A DNA stretch of 64,000 nucleotides from an uncultured Flavobacteriales bacterium (lineage in GTDB: Bacteria > Bacteroidota > Bacteroidia > Flavobacteriales_G > Salibacteraceae): contig CAKZKD010000003.1 in the NCBI GenBank assembly GCA_937121175.1, positions 310,001 through 374,000 on the forward strand, written 5' to 3'. Positions 55,174 to 62,750 of this stretch are shown here, one piece after another. The position numbers were made by a program, and so were the translations under genes. Below the pieces are notes generated by a model. It saw only the letters and a list, made by a program, of their open reading frames with translations, did not search any database and was not told the origin of the DNA. Position 1 is the stretch's first letter. Every line of letters begins with the position of its first letter.

Positions 55174-56043
55174 ATGAATAAGAAAATCAGTTCAATATTA
55201 GTGGTGGCATCATGTATGCTAGCAATTTCTTGTGGAGAAACACAAGCTCCAAACGCTAATCCGGTTGAAGATAACGAAGAGGCGGTTGTCGAAGACGTTG
55301 TAGTTGCTGAAGAAGAAAACGAAGAACCAGAATTTATAATTCCTTCGGCGCTACAAATAAGTGCTATGTTCAAAAATTCTGGACTTTCATATATTGAGGG
55401 AATTACTAACTCTCCAGAAAATGTATCAAACTATCACTCGAAATTTGAAAAGCTTTTAAATTTTGGAGTATATAGTGGAGATTTGTTTTATTGTATTCTA
55501 AATGATCAATCTCAAAAATCAATACAATACTTAAAAGCGATCAGACAATTGGCTGATGAAACCGGAATGGCAGGAATTTTCAATGCAGGGCCATTATTTG
55601 AAAGATTTGAAGCTAATATTGGAAATAAAGATTCTGTATTCAATATCATGCTTGAGTTTCAAGAGAAAACTGATGTTTTAATAGCTGAAAATAACGAAGA
55701 GCATTCGGCAATGGTAATTTTTGCAGGTGCATGGGTTGAAGGAATGTATATTGGACTTGATGCGGCAAGAAATGATGGTAATGAGAACCTGAAAGCTCGG
55801 TTGGCAGAGCAAATGACGATAGTGGAGAATATTATCAGTGGATTGAAATATCAGCCCAACAGAAATGAACAGGTTAAGGGAATACAAGCACAATATCAAG
55901 CAGTGTATGATTACTTCATGTCTATCGAAGGTGTGAAAGGAGAAGATGAATATTCCTATGACGTTTCAGCTTTAACAGATGAAAACTGGATGAAGCTATA
56001 TGAAATGGTTCGAGATTTGCGTAGCGATATAACTAAATCATAA
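55174..56043 (+). CDS. Array family B, copy 1: helical lipoprotein
   Basis: The 289-residue product is a lipoprotein (ILVVASCMLAISCGET) with an acidic linker (about residues 25-50) and then a helical domain of about 230 residues. That domain is shared with the second B gene: LPSALQI-type start (here IPSALQIS), SGLSYIEGITNSPENV, LNFGVYSGDLFYCILNDQSQKS, GNKDSVFNIMLEFQEKTD, and FAGAWVEGMYIG. The function is unknown. It lies 80 bases after A1 and 26 before A2 and is probably in the same transcript as A2, B2 and A3. Confidence 0.8.
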   Translation: MNKKISSILVVASCMLAISCGETQAPNANPVEDNEEAVVEDVVVAEEENEEPEFIIPSALQISAMFKNSGLSYIEGITNSPENVSNYHSKFEKLLNFGVYSGDLFYCILNDQSQKSIQYLKAIRQLADETGMAGIFNAGPLFERFEANIGNKDSVFNIMLEFQEKTDVLIAENNEEHSAMVIFAGAWVEGMYIGLDAARNDGNENLKARLAEQMTIVENIISGLKYQPNRNEQVKGIQAQYQAVYDYFMSIEGVKGEDEYSYDVSALTDENWMKLYEMVRDLRSDITKS

Positions 56044-56069
56044 TTTACTAAATTCTAATTTTGAAAAAC

Positions 56070-56543
56070 ATGAGAAATTTATTTTTGGTTATTGCTCTGT
56101 CGATTTCAACCTTGGCCATTCAAGCTCAAACTGTTCGTAATTCATGTAAGTGGGATGACGCAGTAAAAAAGAAATGTAAGGGAGATTTAAAACCCTTTCA
56201 TTACTATGCATTTAAAATTACGAAGATTACATTTTCGAATAAAAGTCAATTTAAGGAAGTTGAGGTTCCTTTGTTCCACGATGCGAATTATAGATTCGTT
56301 TTCAATACGGAAGGCCTTCATCAAGATATCAAAATTGAAATCTACGATAAGCCAGCAAGCAACTCCAGTAGAAAGAAAATTTACGATGGCACAAGCCATG
56401 AAAGACATTTTGTTTACGACCCTCCAAAGAGTGCAACGCACAATAGAATTTACATTGATTATATTATCCCAGCGTCAAGCAACACTGATGCAAGTGTTAT
56501 AGATAAAGGGTGTATCATTTTTTACTCAGGGTTTAAAAACTAA
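56070..56543 (+). CDS. Array family A, copy 2: small secreted protein
   Basis: The 157-residue product has a signal peptide (LFLVIALSISTLAIQAQ) and the family A domain: SCKWDDAVKKKC, KPFHYYA, KEVEVPLFHD, YRFVFNTEGL, IKIEIYDKP, and DKGCIIFYSGF at the end. Compared with A3 it shares the PLF-D, VFN-E, IKI-IYD and KGC blocks, so A2 and A3 are closer to each other than to A1. It lies between the two B lipoprotein genes. The ATG at 56070 was chosen; a TTG at 56061 is in frame. Confidence 0.8.
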   Translation: MRNLFLVIALSISTLAIQAQTVRNSCKWDDAVKKKCKGDLKPFHYYAFKITKITFSNKSQFKEVEVPLFHDANYRFVFNTEGLHQDIKIEIYDKPASNSSRKKIYDGTSHERHFVYDPPKSATHNRIYIDYIIPASSNTDASVIDKGCIIFYSGFKN

Positions 56544-56570
56544 TTATTATTACTCAAAGTATTCCTAGAA

Positions 56571-57440
56571 ATGGATAAAAAGATAATAGCAGCAATTTGT
56601 ATTTCTACCATGATAATGGGTTCATGTGGAGAAGCAACAACGGAGCAAGTTTCAAAAGAAGAACAAGCACAAGATGATTTGCTAAATGAAATGGCAACTG
56701 AAGGAGAGGATGTAGAAGAAGAATCTTTTTACCTGCCTTCTGCTCTTCAAATAGGTTCGATTTTTCAAAAGTCGGGGTTAAAGTATATTGAAGGAATCAC
56801 TAACTCGCCCTCAAATGTTGAGCAATACATTACCAAGTCTCAGAAAATTTTGAACTTTGGAGTGTATTCGGCTGATTTGGCATATATCATTCTTAATGGT
56901 CAAAGTCAAAACGCCACAGAATACCTAAAAACCATTAAAGTTCTTTCTGACAAAATTGGCTTCGGAGCTGTTTTTGAATCTCAAGACTTGATGGAAAAGT
57001 TTGAGAGAAGCTTAGGCAATCAAGATTCCATTATCAATGTGATGATTGATATTCAAATGCAAACGGATATGTTCGTTGATGAAAATAATTTGCAGGATGT
57101 TACCTACATTATCTTTGCAGGGGCTTGGGTAGAAGGTATGTATCTTGGCGTCAAGGCATCGAATCAAGAAAACCAGCATATGATTTCCGGTAGATTGGTA
57201 GAGCAAATGACCATTTTGGATAATCTAGTTCGAGCTCTACGGTCGAACAAAAATCTTACAGAAGATGTCGAACAGCTATCAAAGGATTTGAACAAACTTG
57301 ATAAGTTTTTCATGCGCTTAGAGGAGAATAAAAATTCGCAAAATATTGCGTCGTTTAGAGATTACAAAATTTCAAAAGAGCACTTAGCCGAATTATCTGA
57401 AATGATAATTGAATTAAGAACTCGAATTACTAAAGTTTAA
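56571..57440 (+). CDS. Array family B, copy 2: helical lipoprotein
   Basis: The 289-residue product has exactly the length of B1. It is a lipoprotein (ICISTMIMGSCGEA) with an acidic linker. The domain repeats the B blocks: LPSALQIGS, SGLKYIEGITNSPSNV, LNFGVYSADLAYIILNGQSQ, GNQDSIINVMIDIQMQTD, FAGAWVEGMYLG, and a basic-acidic C-terminal helix ending ELRTRITKV. The equal length, conserved blocks and alternating positions show that an A-B pair was duplicated in tandem. Gap to A2 is 27 bases; A3 starts 12 bases after its stop. Confidence 0.8.
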   Translation: MDKKIIAAICISTMIMGSCGEATTEQVSKEEQAQDDLLNEMATEGEDVEEESFYLPSALQIGSIFQKSGLKYIEGITNSPSNVEQYITKSQKILNFGVYSADLAYIILNGQSQNATEYLKTIKVLSDKIGFGAVFESQDLMEKFERSLGNQDSIINVMIDIQMQTDMFVDENNLQDVTYIIFAGAWVEGMYLGVKASNQENQHMISGRLVEQMTILDNLVRALRSNKNLTEDVEQLSKDLNKLDKFFMRLEENKNSQNIASFRDYKISKEHLAELSEMIIELRTRITKV

Positions 57441-57452
57441 ATTAGAGAAGTA

Positions 57453-57959
57453 ATGAGAATTTTATTATCAGTAATATGTTTGGTTGCTTCGAGTTATTTG
57501 TCTGCTCAGCAAGCAGCTTCTTCATACTGTCCAAAATCGGATGTTGTTGTTAAGTGCAGAAAAGCATTAGTTCCGTTTAAGTACACCAATATGGTGACGA
57601 ATCGTATTGTTTTCAAGAGATTCAATTACGTAAAAGAAATTAGTATTCCTTTATTCTATGATGCTAGATATCGCTTGGTTTTTAATGCTGAATTGTTGCC
57701 AAAGGATATCAAAATAAGGATTTATGATGCGCCACAAACCGAAAAGAAACGTGAACAACTTGCTGAGTTCGAAAGCTCACAAGGACAATTCACATTTGAG
57801 CCTGATGCAGCTACTGGCTTGTACGAAGTTTATGTAGATTTTCTCATCCCTGCTTACATAGCTGAAGATGGTTCATCATTTATTAAAGGCTGTGTTATTT
57901 TAATGACCGGATATGAAGACGAAGTATCTGACGCCTTCGGAGATAGTGGTTCAGAATAG
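57453..57959 (+). CDS. Array family A, copy 3: small secreted protein
   Basis: The 168-residue product has a signal peptide (ILLSVICLVASSYLSAQ). Its family A blocks are SYCPKSDVVVKC, VPFKYTNM, VKEISIPLFYDARYRLVFNAEL, IKIRIYDAP, VYVDFLIPAY and FIKGCVILMTGYED, and it has an acidic tail unique to this copy. It is the last gene of the array and is followed 22 bases later by a perfect terminator. Confidence 0.8.
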   Translation: MRILLSVICLVASSYLSAQQAASSYCPKSDVVVKCRKALVPFKYTNMVTNRIVFKRFNYVKEISIPLFYDARYRLVFNAELLPKDIKIRIYDAPQTEKKREQLAEFESSQGQFTFEPDAATGLYEVYVDFLIPAYIAEDGSSFIKGCVILMTGYEDEVSDAFGDSGSE

Positions 57960-57981
57960 AAATGAAATTCAAATAAATTTT

Positions 57982-58006
57982 AAAGTCCCTTATGGGACTT
58001 TTTTTT
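57982..58006 (+). terminator. Intrinsic terminator of the A-B-A-B-A array
   Basis: The arms AAAGTCCC (57982-57989) and GGGACTTT (57994-58001) pair perfectly around a four-base TTAT loop. A T-tract runs to 58006. It lies 22 bases after the A3 stop. Confidence 0.93.
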
Positions 58007-58027
58007 GCTCAATACTTTCAAGTTATT

Positions 58028-58558
58028 ATGTTTAGATTAGAATTTGAAGCACCACTTGAAAAACACGATTCTTCTTTGGGCTGGTATTACATAATTTATG
58101 TACCGTTAGAACTTATTTCAGAATTTGGAACTGAAAAAAATCCAAGGGCCAAGGTTACATTCAATAAAAAGGAAGTTGCTCACATTTCAGTTAAAAGTAA
58201 AGGCGATGATAGGTTTGTAGTTATTAAGAGTAAGCTTAGAACTAATCTTGGGTTGGTCGTTGGCGAGTTGACTCACGTTATAATAGAAAAGGATGACTCA
58301 AAGTTCGGTATGCCCATGCCTGAAGAGTTTGGAGAAATGTTAGCTCAGGAAGAAGAGGCCGAACGCTATTTTAATGCACTGACACCTGGAAAGCAAAGAA
58401 GCTTAATTTATATGGTGTCTCAGCTCAAAAATTCAGAACCCAGAGTTAAAAAGGCGTTGGCAATTATTGAACATCTTAAGGAACAGCAGGGAGAATTGGA
58501 TTTTCGAGTACTGAATCAGAAAATCAAGGAAGTGAATAATAGATTTAAATCAATTTGA
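58028..58558 (+). CDS. DUF1905 / YdeI-like protein
   Basis: The 176-residue cytoplasmic protein has an N-terminal DUF1905 beta-barrel domain (FRLEFEAPLEKHD, GWYYIIYVP, LGLVVGELTHVIIEKDD; about residues 1-95) and a C-terminal YdeI/OmpD-associated helical part (LTPGKQRSLIYMVSQLK, RVKKALAIIEHLKE). The molecular role of this family is unknown. The ATG at 58028 was chosen because the in-frame codon at 57992 lies inside the preceding terminator hairpin. Confidence 0.85.
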   Translation: MFRLEFEAPLEKHDSSLGWYYIIYVPLELISEFGTEKNPRAKVTFNKKEVAHISVKSKGDDRFVVIKSKLRTNLGLVVGELTHVIIEKDDSKFGMPMPEEFGEMLAQEEEAERYFNALTPGKQRSLIYMVSQLKNSEPRVKKALAIIEHLKEQQGELDFRVLNQKIKEVNNRFKSI

Positions 58559-58577
58559 TTTCTTTAAGGAATGCAAA

Positions 58578-59054
58578 TTAAAAGCGAGCCATTTTTAAGG
58601 CGGTTATTGCAGCTTCAACACCTTTGTTGCCGTGCTTGCCGCCGGACCGGTCTCTACTTTGCTCAATGTTGTTATCCGTAAGAACACAAAAAATAACTGG
58701 TTTCCGTGTTTTTATGGACACATCTTTTATGCCTTGCGCAGCAGCTTCGCAAACAAAAGTGAAGTGCTCAGTTTCACCTCTAATTACACTTCCAACACAA
58801 ATCACTGCATCGTACTTTTTTTGTTCTAAGCAAAGTTGAGCCCCAAGCGGTAACTCGTACGTTCCCGGAACATGCTTAATATCAATGTTTCCTTTTTTTA
58901 CGTTGTGTTTTAACAAAGTATCAAAAGCACCTTGAGCTAAGGCAGAAGTTATCTCCTCGTTCCATTCTGCAACAACTAGTGCAATGTTGAGGTGTTCTCC
59001 GTCAGGAACTAAATTGTGATCGTACTCCGAAAGATTGTTGTGAATTGTTGCCAT
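58578..59054 (-). CDS. ribH: 6,7-dimethyl-8-ribityllumazine synthase
   Basis: RibH joins the RibA-branch pyrimidine with the RibB product DHBP to form lumazine, the penultimate riboflavin step. The 158-residue protein has VVAEWNEEITSALAQGA, VPGTYELPLGAQ, VICVGSVIRGETEHFTFVC and the FCVLTDNNIEQSRDRSGGKHGNKG segment, with the conserved His and Arg. It converges on the DUF1905 gene. It lies downstream of the TPR membrane-protein gene but is separated from it by that gene's terminator. Confidence 0.96.
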   Translation of the reverse strand: MATIHNNLSEYDHNLVPDGEHLNIALVVAEWNEEITSALAQGAFDTLLKHNVKKGNIDIKHVPGTYELPLGAQLCLEQKKYDAVICVGSVIRGETEHFTFVCEAAAQGIKDVSIKTRKPVIFCVLTDNNIEQSRDRSGGKHGNKGVEAAITALKMARF

Positions 59055-59060
59055 GCTGTA

Positions 59061-59098
59061 AAAATAAAAAATCCCAAACTGGAAACCAGATTGGGATT
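59061..59098 (-). terminator. Intrinsic terminator between the TPR membrane-protein gene and ribH
   Basis: The arms AATCCCAA-A-CTGG and CCAG-A-TTGGGATT form a 12-bp stem with one A-A mismatch and an AAA loop. The A-tract at 59061-59070 is the U-tract on the minus strand. It lies 28 bases after the TPR gene and only 7 bases before the ribH ATG. ribH expression would therefore need read-through or antitermination if it lacks its own promoter. Confidence 0.85.
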
Positions 59099-59126
59099 AA
59101 AGTTTGAATTGTTTTTAAGTTTCAGT

Positions 59127-59822
59127 TTAACTATTCTCAGCTAAGGTTTTAGCCTTGTAATAGTATTTCTCAACATTTCTACCTTCTGTTGAAGAACCGT
59201 AGTTATCCATTATGTTCTTATAAGCTTCTTTTGCTTTATCATAGTTTCCAGCCGCTTCAAAAGCTTTACCGGCTTTCATAAGATATATTGGAGAACTGAA
59301 TTCGTTCTTATTAAGGTTAGCAGCTTTCATATATGCAGCGGCTGCGGCTTCTACATCACCTAATTCAGCATTGGCGTCACCAATAGCGCCCTGTGCTACT
59401 GTTGCTACTATCAAATCATCACTAGAGAATGAACTCAACGATTCTATTGCACCTTCATAGTCTCCTTGTTTGTAATAAATAAGACCTATGTAATAATCTG
59501 CAAGAGCTCCGGCATTAGTAGCTCCGTATTGATCCTTAATATCTTCAAAACCTAAGTAATTTCCATCACCGTATAATGCTTTATCTAAAGAATCTGCTTC
59601 AAAATACTGTTGAGCTTTCCAAATTTCAATACTTGCCTCTTCTTCAAGAGGAGCCAAGTAGAGATTTGTATATCCAAAGAAAAGACCAACAACAACCACT
59701 ACGGCAACGATGGCCATAGAAAGTGTTTTTTTGTTGTCTTCGATGAACTGTTCAGTTTTGTTGATACTTCCGCCAATATCAACAATTACTTCGTCTTGGT
59801 TTTCGTCTTTTGTTTTAGCCAT
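59127..59822 (-). CDS. Membrane-anchored TPR protein (YfgM-like)
   Basis: The 231-residue protein has a cytoplasmic head, one transmembrane helix (about residues 35-57) and three or four TPR units in the periplasmic part (about 85-220). These include ADYYIGLIYYKQGDYEGAIESL and GKAFEAAGNYDKAKEAYKNI. The layout matches YfgM-type Sec-associated proteins, but sequence alone does not prove that role. It diverges from recF; a TATATTTG box (59844-59851, minus) is 21 bases upstream. Confidence 0.85.
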   Translation of the reverse strand: MAKTKDENQDEVIVDIGGSINKTEQFIEDNKKTLSMAIVAVVVVVGLFFGYTNLYLAPLEEEASIEIWKAQQYFEADSLDKALYGDGNYLGFEDIKDQYGATNAGALADYYIGLIYYKQGDYEGAIESLSSFSSDDLIVATVAQGAIGDANAELGDVEAAAAAYMKAANLNKNEFSSPIYLMKAGKAFEAAGNYDKAKEAYKNIMDNYGSSTEGRNVEKYYYKAKTLAENS

Positions 59823-59843
59823 TTTTCTCTAAAAATTGAGCGG

Positions 59844-59851
59844 CAAATATA
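59844..59851 (-). promoter_or_regulatory. Candidate -7 box (TATATTTG) for the TPR membrane-protein gene
   Basis: It matches TAnnTTTG on the minus strand, 21 bases before the ATG at 59822. No -33 TTG is visible. Confidence 0.4.
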
Positions 59852-59944
59852 CTTTTTTTAACTGTTCGATTTTAGCCGTTTATGAGCAATATTATTTACC
59901 AGTTTTTACATCGCTAAGGCAATTCTAAAAACAGTTGTTTCGGC

Positions 59945-59952
59945 TACCTTTG
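59945..59952 (+). promoter_or_regulatory. Candidate -7 box (TACCTTTG) for recF-dciA
   Basis: It matches TAnnTTTG and ends 15 bases before the GTG at 59968. It overlaps the in-frame TTG at 59950, which argues against that upstream start. The -33 element is not clear. Confidence 0.4.
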
Positions 59953-59967
59953 AATCAAAATTTTGGT

Positions 59968-61071
59968 GTGGTTTTAACCGAATTATCAGTAGTTAATTTT
60001 AAAAATTACTCGGAAGCTTCAATTGAAGTTTGCTCGAACATTAATTGTTTTCTTGGAAATAATGGACAGGGTAAAACCAATCTGTTAGACGCTATATATT
60101 ACTTGGCCTTTTGTAAAAGCTATTTTAACCCTATCGATAGTCAGAATATAAATCACGATTCTGAGTTTTTTGTGGTTCAAGGTGGCTTTGATAGAGAAGG
60201 GAAATCGGAAAAAATATTTTGTGGTTTAAAGAAAGGGCAGAAGAAACAGTTTAAACGGAATAAAAAGGAGTATTCGAAACTTGCCGAGCACATAGGGTTG
60301 GTTCCTTTAGTTATGGTGTCTCCATCAGATAGTGAATTGATTTTGGGCGGGTCGGAGGTTCGTCGTAAGTTTGTAGATGGAGTCATTGCTCAATTCAATC
60401 CAGTGTATTTGGATAATTTGCTCAATTACCAAAAATCTCTAACCCAGCGCAATGCACTGCTAAAGTCATTTGCAGAGAATCGATATTTTGATGAAGAATC
60501 TTTAGCGATTTGGGATCACAAAATGCAACAGTATGGGTTTCCAGTTTTTGAGGAGCGAAAGGCGTTTTTAGATGAGTTTATTCCTATTTTCCAAGAGTAT
60601 TATCAATTACTTGCTCCAGATTATGAGTCCGTTGGGCTTAAATATGTGTCTAAATTAGAAGAGGGTACTTTATTGGAACTATTGGCCGCTTCCCGACAAA
60701 AAGATGGTGCATTAAGATATACTTCTGTTGGTGTACACAAGGACGATTTAGTTTTTGAATTGGGGAATCACCCCATGAAGCGATTTGGTTCTCAAGGACA
60801 ACAGAAGTCATACCTATTAGCATTGAAGTTGGCGCAATTCGAATACATAAAAAGAAAAAAAATGACCAAACCAATGATTTTGTTGGATGATGTATTTGAC
60901 AAACTTGATAATACAAGAGTGGAAGCACTTATTAAATTGGTGAGTGACCCAGAATTTGGTCAGATTTTTATCACTGATACAAGCAAGAAAAGAATTGAAC
61001 CCATTTTGAAAAAAATAGGAAAGGAATTCAAGACTTTTAATGTAGAACGTGGAAAGGTTGTAGAATTATGA
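59968..61071 (+). CDS. recF: DNA replication and repair protein RecF
   Basis: RecF is an SMC-like ATPase that loads RecA at single-strand gaps with RecO and RecR. From the GTG at 59968 it has 367 residues, close to the family norm, and begins LTELSVVNFKNYSEASIE as RecF proteins do. Walker A GNNGQGKTN is near residue 29, the signature-like SQGQQKSYLLALKLAQ is near 273, and Walker B MILLDDVFDKLD follows. TTG codons upstream (59935, 59950) are possible starts but overlap the candidate promoter box. The DciA-like gene overlaps its stop by four bases (ATGA). Confidence 0.93.
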   Translation: MVLTELSVVNFKNYSEASIEVCSNINCFLGNNGQGKTNLLDAIYYLAFCKSYFNPIDSQNINHDSEFFVVQGGFDREGKSEKIFCGLKKGQKKQFKRNKKEYSKLAEHIGLVPLVMVSPSDSELILGGSEVRRKFVDGVIAQFNPVYLDNLLNYQKSLTQRNALLKSFAENRYFDEESLAIWDHKMQQYGFPVFEERKAFLDEFIPIFQEYYQLLAPDYESVGLKYVSKLEEGTLLELLAASRQKDGALRYTSVGVHKDDLVFELGNHPMKRFGSQGQQKSYLLALKLAQFEYIKRKKMTKPMILLDDVFDKLDNTRVEALIKLVSDPEFGQIFITDTSKKRIEPILKKIGKEFKTFNVERGKVVEL

Positions 61072-61358
61072 GCGACAAAAACGAACATACGTTAAAGCAA
61101 TTGCTAGATAACATGTTGGATAAGTACAAGCTTACTGACAAATTAGATGAAGTTGATTTAGAATCTCATTGGGAAGAGATTATGGGCTCTATGATAAACA
61201 AACACACCCTGCAACTTAAGGTTCAAAATCAGAAACTTTACTTAAAATTGGACTCTCCAGTATTACGCCAGGAATTGGTTTACGGAAAGACCCTTATCAT
61301 TCAAAAAGTAAATGACTTTGCCAAGAAAGAGCTTATTACCGATGTGGTTTTTAGGTGA
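61068..61358 (+). CDS. DciA-like DUF721 protein
   Basis: The 96-residue protein has the DUF721 core: KQLLDNMLDKYKLTDKLDEVDL, SHWEEIMG, KLQLKVQNQ-type strands and LRQELVYGKTLIIQKVND. In other bacteria DciA helps load the replicative helicase, and DUF721 genes commonly sit beside recF. It is translationally coupled to recF (ATGA) and converges on the plsC-like gene with 33 bases between stops. Confidence 0.88.
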   Translation: MSDKNEHTLKQLLDNMLDKYKLTDKLDEVDLESHWEEIMGSMINKHTLQLKVQNQKLYLKLDSPVLRQELVYGKTLIIQKVNDFAKKELITDVVFR

Positions 61359-61391
61359 AAGGAAGGCAGTTGAATTTCAAATACAAGTTAG

Positions 61392-62666
61392 CTAGTTGAG
61401 TTTAGCATTATTTCTTAAAGCTAACAGTTTTGATTTTACGTCGGATTCAAGTTTTGAAAACGCTAATGCATTTCTCCAGCTCTGAACGTACTCATGATAA
61501 TTAATCGTAAAAAAAGCAATAATGGCGAGCACAAATGGGGTGAGAAGTGCAAGCTTCCAATTATAGAATGAAACGCTTATCATTAAGGCGAGGACAACTA
61601 ATAGGTTAGTTACAAGCAAAGCTCCATACCGAATTGAGTTTTGGAAAATAACTTGTTTGATTTTTTTATCGGCAATGTGCTTCGCGAATTCAAACTGAAA
61701 GATGTTCAATAGAATTCCAAATACGTAAACAGGAAATCCAACTAAAGTAACGATGGCTCCAAAAAACAAATTGGGAGCCGCACCAGCAAACACTTTATCC
61801 GAAATATTTAGGCTTTTTAATTCATCCAAATATTGTTTCGTATCTGCATCCAATTCAGCTCGTTCATCAGAATCAGTTCCGATTTCATTTAATCTGTCTG
61901 CAATCGATTTTTCTAATCTAAACCTAGATTCCTGGAATTGTAACCAAGGAATCGTCTTTGTAGGATTGTCATTTCTCGCAATAATTACTAACCGTTCAAA
62001 CAAATCATCATTTTCAGGATGCTCGATGTGTATATAATCCCTTTTCATGCGAGCAGCCATTTCTTTGGTTAGTTTGGTTAAAGCTTGGTTTTCATCTTTC
62101 TCGTAGATCTCGCGGTAGTCATTTAAACAAATAGGCTCGCCTACATTGGTCATTACTTCAGTTCTGAATTCACGGGGGTAAGTGTAGTTATTCATTACTG
62201 GTAAAATTTGTAAATCAATATCCCAGCCATGTTTAGTTACAGCACCAAATGCCATACGTGCTGTTCCTTTTTTAAGGCCGCGCAATCGCTTTTTTTGAAC
62301 ACAATCTGCCTCTGGGAAAATCAGTATGTTCTCATTATTTCCTAATAAATCATACGATTGTTCAAAACTGCTTTCGTTTCTTTTCACATTATCAATTCCA
62401 TCTCGGATTCTGAACATTGGAATTTGTCCAAGGTTCCATAAAAACCATCGTTTGACAGGCGTATTAAAAATATCTCCTCGAACAATAAAATACATACGAC
62501 TGAGGATTGTGGCCGCGTAAACAATAGGGTCGATAAATGCATTGTTATGATTACTAATGAAAATGGTTGGCTTTGATAAATCTACTTTGTTCTCCTTTAT
62601 TATAAAGTGCTTGAAAAAAACACGGTAAAGAATAATACATAGAATCCAAACGGGACGATATAGCAT
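61392..62666 (-). CDS. PlsC-like lysophospholipid acyltransferase with C-terminal membrane domain
   Basis: From the ATG at 62666 the product has 424 residues. The first 25 residues are a membrane helix (YRPVWILCIILYRVFF). The acyltransferase domain (to about 230) has ISNHNNAFIDPIVYA, in which His and Asp are separated by five residues (HX5D) instead of the usual four, and FPEADCVQKKRLRGLKKGTAR. A helical part follows, then two pairs of C-terminal transmembrane helices (about 300-400). It presumably acylates lysophosphatidate or a related lipid. The reading frame is open for another 107 codons upstream, but that part overlaps the next gene and lacks conservation signs; the promoter box supports the short form. 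Confidence 0.87.
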   Translation of the reverse strand: MLYRPVWILCIILYRVFFKHFIIKENKVDLSKPTIFISNHNNAFIDPIVYAATILSRMYFIVRGDIFNTPVKRWFLWNLGQIPMFRIRDGIDNVKRNESSFEQSYDLLGNNENILIFPEADCVQKKRLRGLKKGTARMAFGAVTKHGWDIDLQILPVMNNYTYPREFRTEVMTNVGEPICLNDYREIYEKDENQALTKLTKEMAARMKRDYIHIEHPENDDLFERLVIIARNDNPTKTIPWLQFQESRFRLEKSIADRLNEIGTDSDERAELDADTKQYLDELKSLNISDKVFAGAAPNLFFGAIVTLVGFPVYVFGILLNIFQFEFAKHIADKKIKQVIFQNSIRYGALLVTNLLVVLALMISVSFYNWKLALLTPFVLAIIAFFTINYHEYVQSWRNALAFSKLESDVKSKLLALRNNAKLN

Positions 62667-62688
62667 AGAAACAGGTGTGAATGATAGA

Positions 62689-62720
62689 CAAATGTAAAAT
62701 ATTTGGTTTCGGATAATCAA
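62689..62720 (-). promoter_or_regulatory. Candidate promoter for the plsC-like gene (TTG-N21-TACATTTG)
   Basis: Minus-strand TTG (62718-62720) and TACATTTG (62689-62696) are 21 bases apart. The ATG at 62666 follows 22 bases after the box. Confidence 0.5.
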
Positions 62721-62738
62721 TGCTGAAAATCGAATTCC

Positions 62739-62746
62739 TACTTTTG
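62739..62746 (+). promoter_or_regulatory. Candidate -7 box (TACTTTTG) abutting the seven-helix protein gene
   Basis: It matches TAnnTTTG and ends four bases before the ATG at 62751. A second in-frame ATG at 62775 would leave a more normal leader. The -33 element is not clear. Confidence 0.4.
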
Positions 62747-62750
62747 TGTA

